From the NCBI GenBank assembly GCA_963696505.1, contig CAVOKN010000009.1, positions 1 to 64,000 on the forward strand: DNA of 64,000 nt, read 5' to 3'. The stretch is from CAVOKN01 sp963696505. Its GTDB lineage: Bacteria > Pseudomonadota > Gammaproteobacteria > Burkholderiales > Rhodocyclaceae. The notes below the pieces were generated by a model, which saw nothing but the letters and a program-made list of their open reading frames with translations, had not been told where the DNA came from and did not search any database. Position 1 is the stretch's first letter, and the number at the start of each line of letters is the position of its first letter. The translations under genes and the position numbers were made by a program. Positions 18,092 to 26,345 of this stretch are shown one piece after another.

Positions 18092-19717
18092 GTGCCGCCG
18101 CGCGACCCTCATCGACACGCCGGCCTCGTTGCGGCGCTCGCCCTTCCGCTGACCGCGTGCGGCGCGACTCCCGGCATCGTTGGAGCGGAGGCCGACGCGA
18201 TGCGCTTCTACGTGGCCCTGGGTGTGGCTGCGGTGGCGCTGACGATGGTGGCCCTGTTCGGCATTTTCCTCGCCCTGCGCCAGCGCGCGGCCACCGGCGC
18301 CGCGGCGCTGCGGCGCGCCGAACAGGCGCTGCGCGCCGCGGATCTGCGCTTCCAGCTCATGACCGAGCAGATGCACGACGTGATCTGGCAGATGACGCCC
18401 GATCTGGTATTCACCTTCATCAGTCCCGCCGACCAGCGGCTGCGCGGCTACCGCTCGGCGCAGGTGATCGGCAAGTCGTTCCTGCTGATGCTCACCCCCG
18501 CCTCGGCGGCAACGCTGCGCGCGGCCATGGCGTCGCGCGGCGCGCCGGCCGAGGGCGAAGCCGGCATCGCGCTGGAGTTGGAGCAGCGCTGCGACGACGG
18601 CTCGACGGTGTGGACCGAGGTGATCTTCAACCCGCAGCGCCGGGACGGGGACGTCATCGGCTATCAGGGCGTCACGCGCGACATCAGCGATCGCCGCCGC
18701 ATGCAGGAGGCGCTACAGCGCAGCGAAACGGTCTATCGCACCCTAATCGAGGCGGCGCCGTTTCCGGCCGTGGTGACGCGGCTGCCGGAAGGCACGGTCG
18801 AGGTGATCAACCAGCACGCAGCCAGGCGCATGGCGGTGCATGCCGGCTCCACCGTCGGACGCTCGGCGCCGGATTTCTGGGTCAACCCGGCACGGCGCGA
18901 ACGCTTCATGTCGGCGCTGGGCGAATCGGTGCACGTGAGCGGCTTCGAAGCGCAACTGAAGACCGCCTCGGGGGAGAAGTTCTGGGCCAATCTGGAGGCG
19001 GCGACGGTGGACATCCAGGGGACGCCCCACGCCTTCGTCGCCTTCAACGACATCAGCCACCGCCGCGCCATGGAGCAGGCGCTGCGCGATGCCAACGCCA
19101 AGCTCGAGGGGCGGCTGGAGGAAATCCATGCCCTCCAGGCCAAGCTGGAGATCGAGGCAATCCACGATGCGCTCACCGGTCTGTACAACCGGCGCTACCT
19201 GGACGAAACCCTGGAGCGGGAACTGGGCCGGGCGCGCCGCGAAGGCTACCCGCTGACGCTGGCGATGCTCGACCTGGATCACTTCAAACGCATCAACGAC
19301 ACCCGGGGGCATCCCACCGGGGATCTGGTGCTCCAGCGCGTGGGCGCCCTGCTGCTGCAGAGCGCGCGCAGCGGCGACATCCCCTGCCGCTACGGCGGCG
19401 AAGAGTTCCTGCTGGTGCTGCCCTACATGGGACTTGAGGCGGCCCGCGACCGGGCCGAAGAGTGGCGCCGCATGACCGAGGCGCTGCGGGTGCCCTGCGG
19501 CGACACCCAGGTGGGCACCACCACCTCGATCGGGCTGGCAACCTTTCCGCTACATGGCGACGATGCGCGCGAGCTCATCGCCGCCGCCGATGCCGCGCTC
19601 TATGCCGCCAAGGCTGCCGGCCGAAACTGCGTGCTGAGCTGCCGCACGGCGCAGACGGGAGCCGCATCCCACCCCTTCGTCATGAGTCCGGCCAGCTCGG
19701 GCGGCGCTCCGTGCTGA
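18092..19717 (+). CDS. PAS-PAS-GGDEF diguanylate cyclase
   Basis: 541 residues from GTG at 18092; ATG at 18200 (MRFYVALGVAAVAL) is an alternative start. The N-terminus has one or two hydrophobic stretches, one ending LALPLTACG like a lipobox. Two PAS folds follow (about residues 85-205 and 210-330), then a short coiled coil and the GGDEF domain with active motif RYGGEEF, upstream DALTGLYNRRYLDE and MLDLDHFKRIND. It should make cyclic di-GMP. No RxxD inhibitory site was noticed five residues before GGEEF. It is embedded between moxR and the VWA gene, and its stop overlaps the next start by 7 bases, so all three are probably one operon. Confidence 0.88.
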   Translation: MPPRDPHRHAGLVAALALPLTACGATPGIVGAEADAMRFYVALGVAAVALTMVALFGIFLALRQRAATGAAALRRAEQALRAADLRFQLMTEQMHDVIWQMTPDLVFTFISPADQRLRGYRSAQVIGKSFLLMLTPASAATLRAAMASRGAPAEGEAGIALELEQRCDDGSTVWTEVIFNPQRRDGDVIGYQGVTRDISDRRRMQEALQRSETVYRTLIEAAPFPAVVTRLPEGTVEVINQHAARRMAVHAGSTVGRSAPDFWVNPARRERFMSALGESVHVSGFEAQLKTASGEKFWANLEAATVDIQGTPHAFVAFNDISHRRAMEQALRDANAKLEGRLEEIHALQAKLEIEAIHDALTGLYNRRYLDETLERELGRARREGYPLTLAMLDLDHFKRINDTRGHPTGDLVLQRVGALLLQSARSGDIPCRYGGEEFLLVLPYMGLEAARDRAEEWRRMTEALRVPCGDTQVGTTTSIGLATFPLHGDDARELIAAADAALYAAKAAGRNCVLSCRTAQTGAASHPFVMSPASSGGAPC

Positions 19718-20889
19718 CTGACTTTTTCCTGCACCTCAAGGCGCGTCGCCTGCCGGTGTCGACCCGGGAATTCCTGACGCTGCTGGAGGCGCTGCAAAGC
19801 CACGTCTGCGGCCATTCGATCGACGAGTTCTACTTCCTCGCCCGCGCCTGCCTGGTGAAGGACGAGTCGAACTACGACAAGTTCGACCGCGCCTTCGGCG
19901 AGTACTTCAAGGGGGTCGAGGCAATTCCCGGCCTCGCGGCGGAAATCCCCGAAGACTGGCTCGCGCTGATGGTCAAGCGCCACCTCACACCGGAGGAAAA
20001 GACGAAGCTCGAAAAGCTCGGCTGGGACCGGCTGATGGAGGAGTTCCGCAAGCGGCTGGCGGAACAGAAAGGGCGCCACGGTGGCGGCAGCAAGTGGATC
20101 GGCGCCGGCGGCAGCTCGCCCTTCGGTCACGGCGGCTACCACCCGGAAGGCATACGCGTCGGCGGCGAATCGGCGGGAAACCGCAGCGCGGTCAAGGTGT
20201 GGCAGGAGCGCAGCTACCGTAACCTGGACGACTCGGTCGAACTGGGCACGCGCAACATCAAGGTCGCCCTGCGACGGCTGCGCCGCTTCGCCCGCGAGGG
20301 GGCGCCCGAAGAACTCGATCTCGACGGCACCATCTCCGCCACGGCGCGCAACGCCGGCTGGCTCGACCTGCTGATGCGCCCGGAGAAGCACAACGCGGTC
20401 AAGGTGCTGTTGTTCCTCGACGTTGGCGGTTCGATGGACGAGCACGTCAGGGTGTGCGAGGAGCTGTTCTCGGCGGCGCGCGCCGAGTTCAAGCATCTCG
20501 AATACTTCTACTTCCACAACTGCGTCTACGACCACGTCTGGCGCGACAACCGCCGCCGCCACGCCGAGCGCAGTTCCACCCTGGACATGCTGCACAAGTA
20601 CCCCGCCGACTACAAGCTGATCTTCGTCGGCGACGCCAGCATGAGCCCCTACGAGCTGGTGCAGCCCGGCGGCTGCATCGAGTATATGAACGAGGAGCCG
20701 GGCGCGACCTGGCTGCGGCGCCTCACCGATACCTACCCCTCGGCGATCTGGCTCAACCCGGAGCCGGAACAGTTCTGGCCCTACCGCCACTCCATCAGCA
20801 TCGTCCGCAACCTGCTCGGCGGGCGCATGTTCCCCCTCACGCTGGAGGGGCTGGAGCGGGGAATCCGTCTCTTGAGCCGCGGCAACTGA
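19711..20889 (+). CDS. VWA-domain protein, CoxE family (MoxR partner)
   Basis: 392 residues from GTG 19711, reading MLTDFFLHLKARRLPVSTRE, the standard CoxE N-terminus. The VWA domain has the MIDAS motif DVGGSMDEH and later FVGDASMSPYEL. A Gly-rich linker (GGGSKWIGAGGSSPFGHGGYH) separates the N-terminal helical region from it. The protein works with MoxR-type ATPases in enzyme maturation. The start codon overlaps the GGDEF gene's stop, and the overlap is exactly a GACTGACTTT copy (19716-19725). DVGGSM replaces the common DxSGSM, a tolerated variant. Confidence 0.88.
   Translation: MLTDFFLHLKARRLPVSTREFLTLLEALQSHVCGHSIDEFYFLARACLVKDESNYDKFDRAFGEYFKGVEAIPGLAAEIPEDWLALMVKRHLTPEEKTKLEKLGWDRLMEEFRKRLAEQKGRHGGGSKWIGAGGSSPFGHGGYHPEGIRVGGESAGNRSAVKVWQERSYRNLDDSVELGTRNIKVALRRLRRFAREGAPEELDLDGTISATARNAGWLDLLMRPEKHNAVKVLLFLDVGGSMDEHVRVCEELFSAARAEFKHLEYFYFHNCVYDHVWRDNRRRHAERSSTLDMLHKYPADYKLIFVGDASMSPYELVQPGGCIEYMNEEPGATWLRRLTDTYPSAIWLNPEPEQFWPYRHSISIVRNLLGGRMFPLTLEGLERGIRLLSRGN
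19716..19725 (+). repeat. GACTGACTTT decamer, copy 6
   Basis: Covers the GGDEF gene's TGA and the VWA gene's codons 3-5. Confidence 0.9.
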
Positions 20890-20891
20890 CG

Positions 20892-21695
20892 CTATGGGCC
20901 GACCGGACCGTCGCTGCCGGGGCTGCCGGGGATGCGGTAGTGGTCCTGAGTCATGAGGTCGATGCCGCAGCTCAGATTTTCCACCCAGTCGATGAAGCGG
21001 CGGACCATTTCCTTGCCCTCGAAGCGGCTGCCGTGCTGCGGGACGATCATGGCGATGTCGAGCTGGCGCGCCATGTTGGCCCAGTAGCGGCAGATGCGGT
21101 TGGAGGCCATGTAGCGGCGGTGGAATCCGACCATGAAGCGCAGGTGGGCGTCGAAGTCGCGCACCGGCTCGCCCGCCAGTTCCTGCGGTACGAGGGAGGT
21201 GCCGAGGTCGCCGGAAAACAGGATCTTCGATACCGGATCGTAGAACTGGAAATTGCCCTCCGAGTGCAGGAAGTGGGCCGGGAGCGCCTTGATCGCGCAG
21301 CCGCCGAGGACAATGTCGGTGCCCTCGTCGGGTATGGCCAGGATGCGGCCGAGATTGACGTTGCCGGTGGTGAAGTGGGGGACGAAGCGCGCCCACAGCC
21401 GGGAGACGGCAAGGCGGCAGGGGGTGGAAACGAACCAGCGATTCACCGAGGCGATCACGTCGGGATCGGTGTGCGAGGCGAGGATGAGCTTGAGATCCCG
21501 CGGCGCAACGGTCTTCTGCAGCGCCAGCAGGAGGGCGTTGTAGGTCATGGCGCCGCCGGGGTCGATGAGCGCCGCTTCGCCGCGATCCACCACGAGGAAC
21601 TGGTTGCACTGGATCGCCAAGTCCCCCTGCTCGTCGGCGAGATCGTGGAATGCGAGGCAGAGGTGATTGCCGTCGTTGTAGAGCTCTACCGCCAT
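20892..21695 (-). CDS. Metallo-beta-lactamase-fold diiron protein (ODP-like)
   Basis: 267 residues. Visible metal-ligand regions: ASHTDPDVIAS (first HxxxD set), ALPAHFLHSEGNFQ, FSGDLG and VPQHGSRF. The HFLHSEGNFQFYD and SGDLG pattern is that of the oxygen-binding diiron / flavodiiron-type MBL subgroup rather than beta-lactamases. No flavodoxin domain is attached. It is convergent with the VWA gene and divergent from the CBS gene. Possible oxygen or NO sensing or reduction; function not proven. Confidence 0.8.
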   Translation of the reverse strand: MAVELYNDGNHLCLAFHDLADEQGDLAIQCNQFLVVDRGEAALIDPGGAMTYNALLLALQKTVAPRDLKLILASHTDPDVIASVNRWFVSTPCRLAVSRLWARFVPHFTTGNVNLGRILAIPDEGTDIVLGGCAIKALPAHFLHSEGNFQFYDPVSKILFSGDLGTSLVPQELAGEPVRDFDAHLRFMVGFHRRYMASNRICRYWANMARQLDIAMIVPQHGSRFEGKEMVRRFIDWVENLSCGIDLMTQDHYRIPGSPGSDGPVGP

Positions 21696-21866
21696 GGTGT
21701 CCTTTCGATGCGCCGGAACCGGGTCGCAGCCGGCGCCAAGTCTGCAATTCTATAGGGAGCGGAGCCGCGGGACACGAAGCCCGACGACGCCTGCGATGTT
21801 CGCGCGGCGCAACGCCACCGGCAGTTTCTGCTATCGTCGCCACGCAACCTTACGGAGGAAAGCTAG

Positions 21867-22460
21867 ATGGACCGCACCGAGTACCGTTCCCTGAATGCCC
21901 GCTCACTGAAGCCTGGCGCCGCCTGCCGGCAGCCCAACACCTACAGCCCGGTTCGCCTGAGCACCCCGGCGATCGAGGTCATGACCGACTTCAACGCCGT
22001 CTCGCCGGTCACCATCGGCGTCGATGCCTCTCTGGCCCAAGCCACCAATGCCATGATCTCCCGTGGCGTGCGGCTGCTGTTCGTGGTGAGCGACGAGGAC
22101 AGAATCATCGGCCTGATCACCGCCCGCGACACCACCGGCGAGCGGCCGATCAAGCTGATCGGCGAGCGCGGCGGCAAGCACAGCGACCTGCGTGTTGCCG
22201 ACGTCATGACGAGGCACGAGGACATCGAGGCGCTGCCGCTGGCCGAGGTGCTCGGTTCCAAGGTCGGCAACATCCTGCGCACCCTGGAGCGCCTCGGCCG
22301 CCAGCACGCCCTCGTGGTCGAGACCGACGCCAGCGGCGACGAGATGGTGCGAGGCATGTTCTCGGCCACCAACATCGGCCGCCGGCTCGGTGTGCCGATC
22401 CAGACCTTCGAGGTCGCCAACACCTTCGCCGAGATCAAGGCGGCGATCGACGCCGGCTGA
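21867..22460 (+). CDS. Tandem CBS-domain protein
   Basis: 197 residues. It begins MDRTEYRSLNARSLKPG after a good ribosome site (GGAGGAAAG). Two CBS modules follow: VMTDFNAVSPVTIGVDASLAQA with GVRLLFVVSDEDRIIGLIT, and DVMTRHEDIEALPLAEV with RQHALVVETDASGDEMVRGMF. Such stand-alone CBS proteins bind adenosyl ligands and modulate partner proteins. The stop codon lies within CTGACTTT (22457-22464). Confidence 0.85.
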   Translation: MDRTEYRSLNARSLKPGAACRQPNTYSPVRLSTPAIEVMTDFNAVSPVTIGVDASLAQATNAMISRGVRLLFVVSDEDRIIGLITARDTTGERPIKLIGERGGKHSDLRVADVMTRHEDIEALPLAEVLGSKVGNILRTLERLGRQHALVVETDASGDEMVRGMFSATNIGRRLGVPIQTFEVANTFAEIKAAIDAG

Positions 22461-22531
22461 CTTTCGGGGCATGCGGCGGGCGGGTTTCGCAGGCGGCATG
22501 GCTGGCGCGCTCAGCCCTCCCGGCGAATCCC

Positions 22532-23467
22532 ATGTCCGATCACCGGCCAACGATGCACTTCCCCCGCCTTTTCGCCGCGCTGGTCTGCGCCCTGCTCTTC
22601 TCGGGCTGCCAGTTCAACCCGTTCAAGGCCGAGCCACTCCCGCCACCGCCTGCGGAACCGAAGATCGGCCTTGCCCTCGGCGGCGGCGCGGCGCGGGGCT
22701 TCGCCCATGTGGGCGTGATCAAGGCGCTGGAGGCCCAGGGCATACGCCCCGATTTCATCGCCGGCACCAGCGCCGGCAGCGTTGTGGGTGCGATCTACGC
22801 GGCCGGCTACTCGCCCTTCGACGTCCAGCGTCTGGCGATGGACTTGGACGAGAGCCAGATTACCGACTGGGGTCTGCCCGCCCGCGGCGTCCTGAAGGGC
22901 GAGGCCCTTGAAGCCTTCATCAACCGCGTGCTGCGCAATCGAACGCTGGAAAAGCTCGAGATACCCTTGGGCGTCGTCGCCACCGACCTCGCGAGCGGTG
23001 CCATGGTGGTGTTCCGCAGCGGCAACGCGGGCCAGGCGGTGCGGGCGTCGAGCGCGGTGCCCGACGTGTTCCGGCCGGTGGAGATTTCGGGTCGCGAGTA
23101 TGTGGACGGCGGACTGGTGAGCCCGGTGCCGGTGCGGCCGGTACGGGACATGGGGGCGAACTTCGTCATCGCCGTTAACATCTCGGCCAAGCCCACCTAC
23201 AACAAGACCGAGTCCTCGACGCAAGTGCTGCTCCAGACCTTCGCGATCATGGGCCAGAGCATCGCCAGCCGCGACCTGGCCGAAGCCCAGGTGGTGATCC
23301 GCCCGAACCTGAAAGACGTCGCCGCCACCGACTTCAAGGGCCGCAACCGGGCCATCCTGGAAGGCGAAATCGCCGTCGCCCAGGTGCTGACTTCGCTCAA
23401 GGAGAAGCTGCGCGCCGCCGGCTGGCGCGGCGGCGACAAGGTGGCGAGCGCGAAGCAGCCGGGCTGA
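22532..23467 (+). CDS. Patatin-like phospholipase, lipoprotein (RssA/NTE type)
   Basis: 311 residues from ATG 22532; ATG 22553 (MHFPRLFAAL) is equally plausible. A signal sequence ends in the lipobox LLFSGC, so it is probably an envelope lipoprotein. The patatin core has LALGGGAARGFAHVGVIKAL, the nucleophile elbow GTSAGS and catalytic Asp in YVDGGLVSPVPV. It stops one base before the convergent kinase-fusion gene begins its stop codon. Likely a phospholipase A-type hydrolase of the envelope. Confidence 0.88.
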   Translation: MSDHRPTMHFPRLFAALVCALLFSGCQFNPFKAEPLPPPPAEPKIGLALGGGAARGFAHVGVIKALEAQGIRPDFIAGTSAGSVVGAIYAAGYSPFDVQRLAMDLDESQITDWGLPARGVLKGEALEAFINRVLRNRTLEKLEIPLGVVATDLASGAMVVFRSGNAGQAVRASSAVPDVFRPVEISGREYVDGGLVSPVPVRPVRDMGANFVIAVNISAKPTYNKTESSTQVLLQTFAIMGQSIASRDLAEAQVVIRPNLKDVAATDFKGRNRAILEGEIAVAQVLTSLKEKLRAAGWRGGDKVASAKQPG

Positions 23468-25795
23468 TCAGCGCCGGCTCTGGATTTCCTCGATGTAGCC
23501 GATCATCCCGGTGCGGATGTTGGCGGCGTTGCCCTCGTCGGTGTCGATGTGCATCGCCAGCCGGTAGTTGGGATTTACGCGCACCACCACGTCGCCGTAG
23601 ATCAACTCGCGGTCCCCCTCGACTCGCACCCGCACCACATACTTGTCCCGCAGGCCAAAGCGCAGCGCGTCCTCCGGCGACATGTGGATGTGGCGCTGGG
23701 CGCAGATCACGCCACGCTCCAGGGTGGAGCTGCCCTTGGCCCCCTGCAGGACGATGCCGGGCGTTCCCGCCAGGTCGCCGGACTCGCGGATCGGCGGCTG
23801 GATGCCGAGCTTGAACTGCTCGGTCATCGCAATCTCGATCTGGGTCTCCTTGCGCGTCGGGCCCAGCACCCGCACGTTGGCGATGCGGCCCTTGGGGCCA
23901 ACCAGGTCCACCTTCTCGACGCAGGCGAACTGGCCAGGCTGGGACAGTTCATGCTCGGGCTGCAACTGGTGGCCCGGGCCGAACAGCGCATCCACGTGAG
24001 CCTGCGAGAGATGGACGTGGTGCGCCGAGACCTCGATCGGTATCGGTGCGCTTTCCTGGCCGCGGATCGCCTCGTTGATCTGGCTGTGCTCCAGCGCCCG
24101 CAGCGCCTCCCAGGCGATGACCCGCTCGTCGTCGCTGGCGATGACCAGGATCTTCACCGGCGAATCGTCCGCCGAGATCGTGGCGTGGGAGCGCACCTGA
24201 CCCAGGGTGCGGTTCTTCGCCTCGTCGAGCTTGATGCCCATGTAGCCCAGGCCCTGGCAGGCGAGACTGCGCACCGCCGCGCTGGTTTCGCCGATGCGGC
24301 CGGTGAAGGCCAGCACGTCGATCCCACCCATGGCAGCGACATAGGCGCCGACGTTCTTGCGGATCTGGTAGCAGTAGGCCTTGTGCGCCAGCAGCGCGCG
24401 GTGGTGGCCCTCGTGCGCGGCTTCCTCGATGCGCTGCATGTCGCTGGAAATGCCGGAAATGCCCAGCAGCCCGCTTTCCGCGTTGATCAGCTTGGTGAGC
24501 GCCTTGGCGTCGAGGCCGTAGTGCTCCATCAGATGGATCATCACGGCGGGATCGACGTTGCCGGCGCGGGTCGCCATGATCAGGCCTTCCGATGGCGTCA
24601 TGCCCATCGAGGTGTCCACCGAGCGGCCGTGGTCGATGGCGCACAGCGACGAGCCGATGCCCAGATGGCAGGAAACGATTTCCAGCTCGCCCAGCGGGCG
24701 CTTCACCACCTCCGCCGCCTTGAGCGACACGAAGCGGTGGGAGGTGCCATGGAAGCCGTAGCGCCGGATGCCCTCCTTCTTGTAGTAGTCGTAGGGCAGC
24801 CCGTAGAGGTAGGCGTAGGGCGGCAGCGACTGGTGGAAGGCAGTATCGAACACCGCCACGTGGGGCACTCCCGGGAATTGGGCCATTGCCGCCCGAATGC
24901 CTTCCAGGTTCACCGGGTTGTGGAACGGCGCCAGGACACTCAGCGCCTCGATGTCCGCCATCACCTGCGGCGTGATGACGATAGAGTTGGAGAACTTGTT
25001 GCCGCCATGGACAACGCGGTGGCCCACGGCGATCACATCCTTGGGCATGAACTGGAAAGCGTCCTCCAGCACCTGCACCTCATCGAAGATCGCCTTGAAC
25101 ACATCGGCCAAGGGGAAGGGGGCGCGCTCGTTGGCGGTGACCGTGCCGCCGGCGTCGAGGCTCACCTTCACCGCCGTGCCGGTGAGGTTGTCGAAGATGC
25201 CGCGCACGGTGAGGAGCTCGTCGCGGGTGTCGTAGATGCCGAAGCGGACCTGGCAGCGGCCGGCGTTGAGCACCAGGATCTTGCCCTCGATGTCTGTGCG
25301 GAGGCTCAGGGCGTAGGGATCCTCGGCCTTGGACAGGGCGTTGGCGTGCAACTGGCTGCTGGTGATGTCCACCGCGTAGGTCTTGGTACGCTCCGCCAGC
25401 AGTCGCGACAGGTACATGATCGCCTTGGGATGGGTCACGATGCGACTGGTGAACGCGGCCTGCGGGATCAGCAGCACGAAGCAGCGGTTGCCGGCGATGA
25501 CGTCGGCGACGGTGCGGTCGCCGGTCAGCAGGGACATCTCGCCGAAAACATCGCCTTCCTCCAGCTTGCCCAGAGTCAGTCGTCCGCCTACGCCATCGGA
25601 CACCGAAACCTCGGCATGGCCGCTCACCAGCACGCCGATGTGCCGGCCTTCCTCGCCGCAGGCGATGATCGCCTCGCTGCCTTCGAAGCTGCGGTATTCG
25701 CTGGCGGTGGCAATCGCCTCGATCTCGCCGCGATCGAAGCCCTCGAACAGGCGAGCCTTATCGAGCAGAAACTGGGTCAGTTGGGTTGGACTCAT
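23468..25795 (-). CDS. Triple fusion: cyclic-nucleotide-binding domain + acetate/propionate kinase + PduL-type phosphotransacylase
   Basis: 775 residues. Residues 1-140 form a Crp-type cNMP domain with the phosphate-binding cassette GDVFGEMSLLTGDRTVADV (Glu and Arg both present). Residues about 170-570 are an acetokinase: GHRVVHGG, VFDTAFH, RYGFHGTSH, CHLGIGSSL, DTSMGMTPSEG, FTGRIGETSA. Residues about 585-775 are a PduL acyltransferase with both zinc-type motifs, AHHVHLSQ and CAQRHIHMSP, plus VLGPTRKETQIEI. One chain could thus convert acyl-CoA to acyl-phosphate to acid plus ATP (or the reverse), gated by cAMP or a related ligand. ATG 25795 is chosen because a small ORF ends at 25827; ATG 25837 is an alternative. 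The kinase N-terminal motif is LNAGRCQVRF rather than the usual NSGSSSLKF. Confidence 0.9.
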   Translation of the reverse strand: MSPTQLTQFLLDKARLFEGFDRGEIEAIATASEYRSFEGSEAIIACGEEGRHIGVLVSGHAEVSVSDGVGGRLTLGKLEEGDVFGEMSLLTGDRTVADVIAGNRCFVLLIPQAAFTSRIVTHPKAIMYLSRLLAERTKTYAVDITSSQLHANALSKAEDPYALSLRTDIEGKILVLNAGRCQVRFGIYDTRDELLTVRGIFDNLTGTAVKVSLDAGGTVTANERAPFPLADVFKAIFDEVQVLEDAFQFMPKDVIAVGHRVVHGGNKFSNSIVITPQVMADIEALSVLAPFHNPVNLEGIRAAMAQFPGVPHVAVFDTAFHQSLPPYAYLYGLPYDYYKKEGIRRYGFHGTSHRFVSLKAAEVVKRPLGELEIVSCHLGIGSSLCAIDHGRSVDTSMGMTPSEGLIMATRAGNVDPAVMIHLMEHYGLDAKALTKLINAESGLLGISGISSDMQRIEEAAHEGHHRALLAHKAYCYQIRKNVGAYVAAMGGIDVLAFTGRIGETSAAVRSLACQGLGYMGIKLDEAKNRTLGQVRSHATISADDSPVKILVIASDDERVIAWEALRALEHSQINEAIRGQESAPIPIEVSAHHVHLSQAHVDALFGPGHQLQPEHELSQPGQFACVEKVDLVGPKGRIANVRVLGPTRKETQIEIAMTEQFKLGIQPPIRESGDLAGTPGIVLQGAKGSSTLERGVICAQRHIHMSPEDALRFGLRDKYVVRVRVEGDRELIYGDVVVRVNPNYRLAMHIDTDEGNAANIRTGMIGYIEEIQSRR

Positions 25796-25826
25796 TGGGG
25801 CGCACTCGCAAAGCCGAATAATGGTG

Positions 25827-25973
25827 CTATGCAGCATACACGAAGAAGTTGATTTTCATGCCACAAATGGGGCAGGTGGGCATCGCGCCGAGATCGGCCT
25901 GTGGGAAATCGGCACAGGCGCTTGCGGGGCATTTGCACCAGTCCCCAGGGTGTTTTGACCCATTCCGGATCAC
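25827..25973 (-). CDS. Putative 48-residue zinc-ribbon protein upstream of the kinase fusion
   Basis: A short frame starts at GTG 25973 and ends TAG at 25827, 31 bases before the fusion gene's ATG. Its product has a plausible four- or five-cysteine zinc-binding pattern: WCKCPASAC, then MPTCPICGMKINFF, ending FVYAA. A stop codon lies 10 codons upstream of the GTG, and no strong ribosome site is visible. The Cys spacing and hydrophobic end look like a real rubredoxin/zinc-ribbon miniprotein rather than chance, but only comparison with homologues can settle it. It would be first in an operon with the kinase fusion. Confidence 0.4.
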   Translation of the reverse strand: MIRNGSKHPGDWCKCPASACADFPQADLGAMPTCPICGMKINFFVYAA

Positions 25974-26003
25974 GCCTGCACGGCGCCCAGTGAGGCACTA
26001 TTT

Positions 26004-26034
26004 CACGAATCCTTTGATTCTTCGCAGATTCGTG
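26004..26034. promoter_or_regulatory. Perfect 8-bp inverted repeat between two divergent small genes
   Basis: CACGAATC (26004-26011) and GATTCGTG (26027-26034) form a perfect dyad with a 15-base spacer in an AT-richer patch. It lies between the zinc-ribbon/kinase-fusion operon on the minus strand and the small membrane gene on the plus strand. The arm spacing suits a dimeric regulator; a stem-loop is the alternative. Confidence 0.45.
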
Positions 26035-26126
26035 TGCTAACCTTGTTTCGGGCATGCAAGCTGCTGGGAGCAGGGTGAGGCAGTGGTGGTTCTCTCACAA
26101 GCAGAGCAGCCGATGGAGGAGCGGTG

Positions 26127-26261
26127 ATGACGACGATGGTGCTGGTTGGACTCGTTGCGTTCAATGTGGGCTTCCTCGTGGGTGCCTTCTGGGTTTCCGC
26201 GAAGAACGCCGACGAGAAGGAGTACCGGCGCCAGGACCGGGCGCAGTGGCTGCGCTCCTAG
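26127..26261 (+). CDS. Small single-pass membrane protein, 44 residues
   Basis: ATG 26127 follows a strong ribosome site GGAGGAG (26115-26121). The product starts MTTMVLVGLVAFNVGFLVG, one transmembrane helix of about 18 residues continuing into AFWVSAKNADEKEYRRQD, then a short charged tail ending AQWLRS. The small-membrane-protein layout and ribosome site support a real gene. Function unknown. It is divergent from the cNMP-kinase-PduL operon and shares its upstream inverted repeat. Confidence 0.65.
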   Translation: MTTMVLVGLVAFNVGFLVGAFWVSAKNADEKEYRRQDRAQWLRS

Positions 26262-26345
26262 ACCGTCAAGTGACCCGGCTCCCCGGTTGAAGCTCAGGCG
26301 ACCGGTTCGCCGCGCGCCGACCTGGCCACATCCCAGTTCTCCGAT

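Noticed and set aside
25849..26040. 63-codon plus-strand frame next to the kinase fusion
   Set aside because: It is antisense to the zinc-ribbon candidate and has no ribosome site or protein-like pattern.
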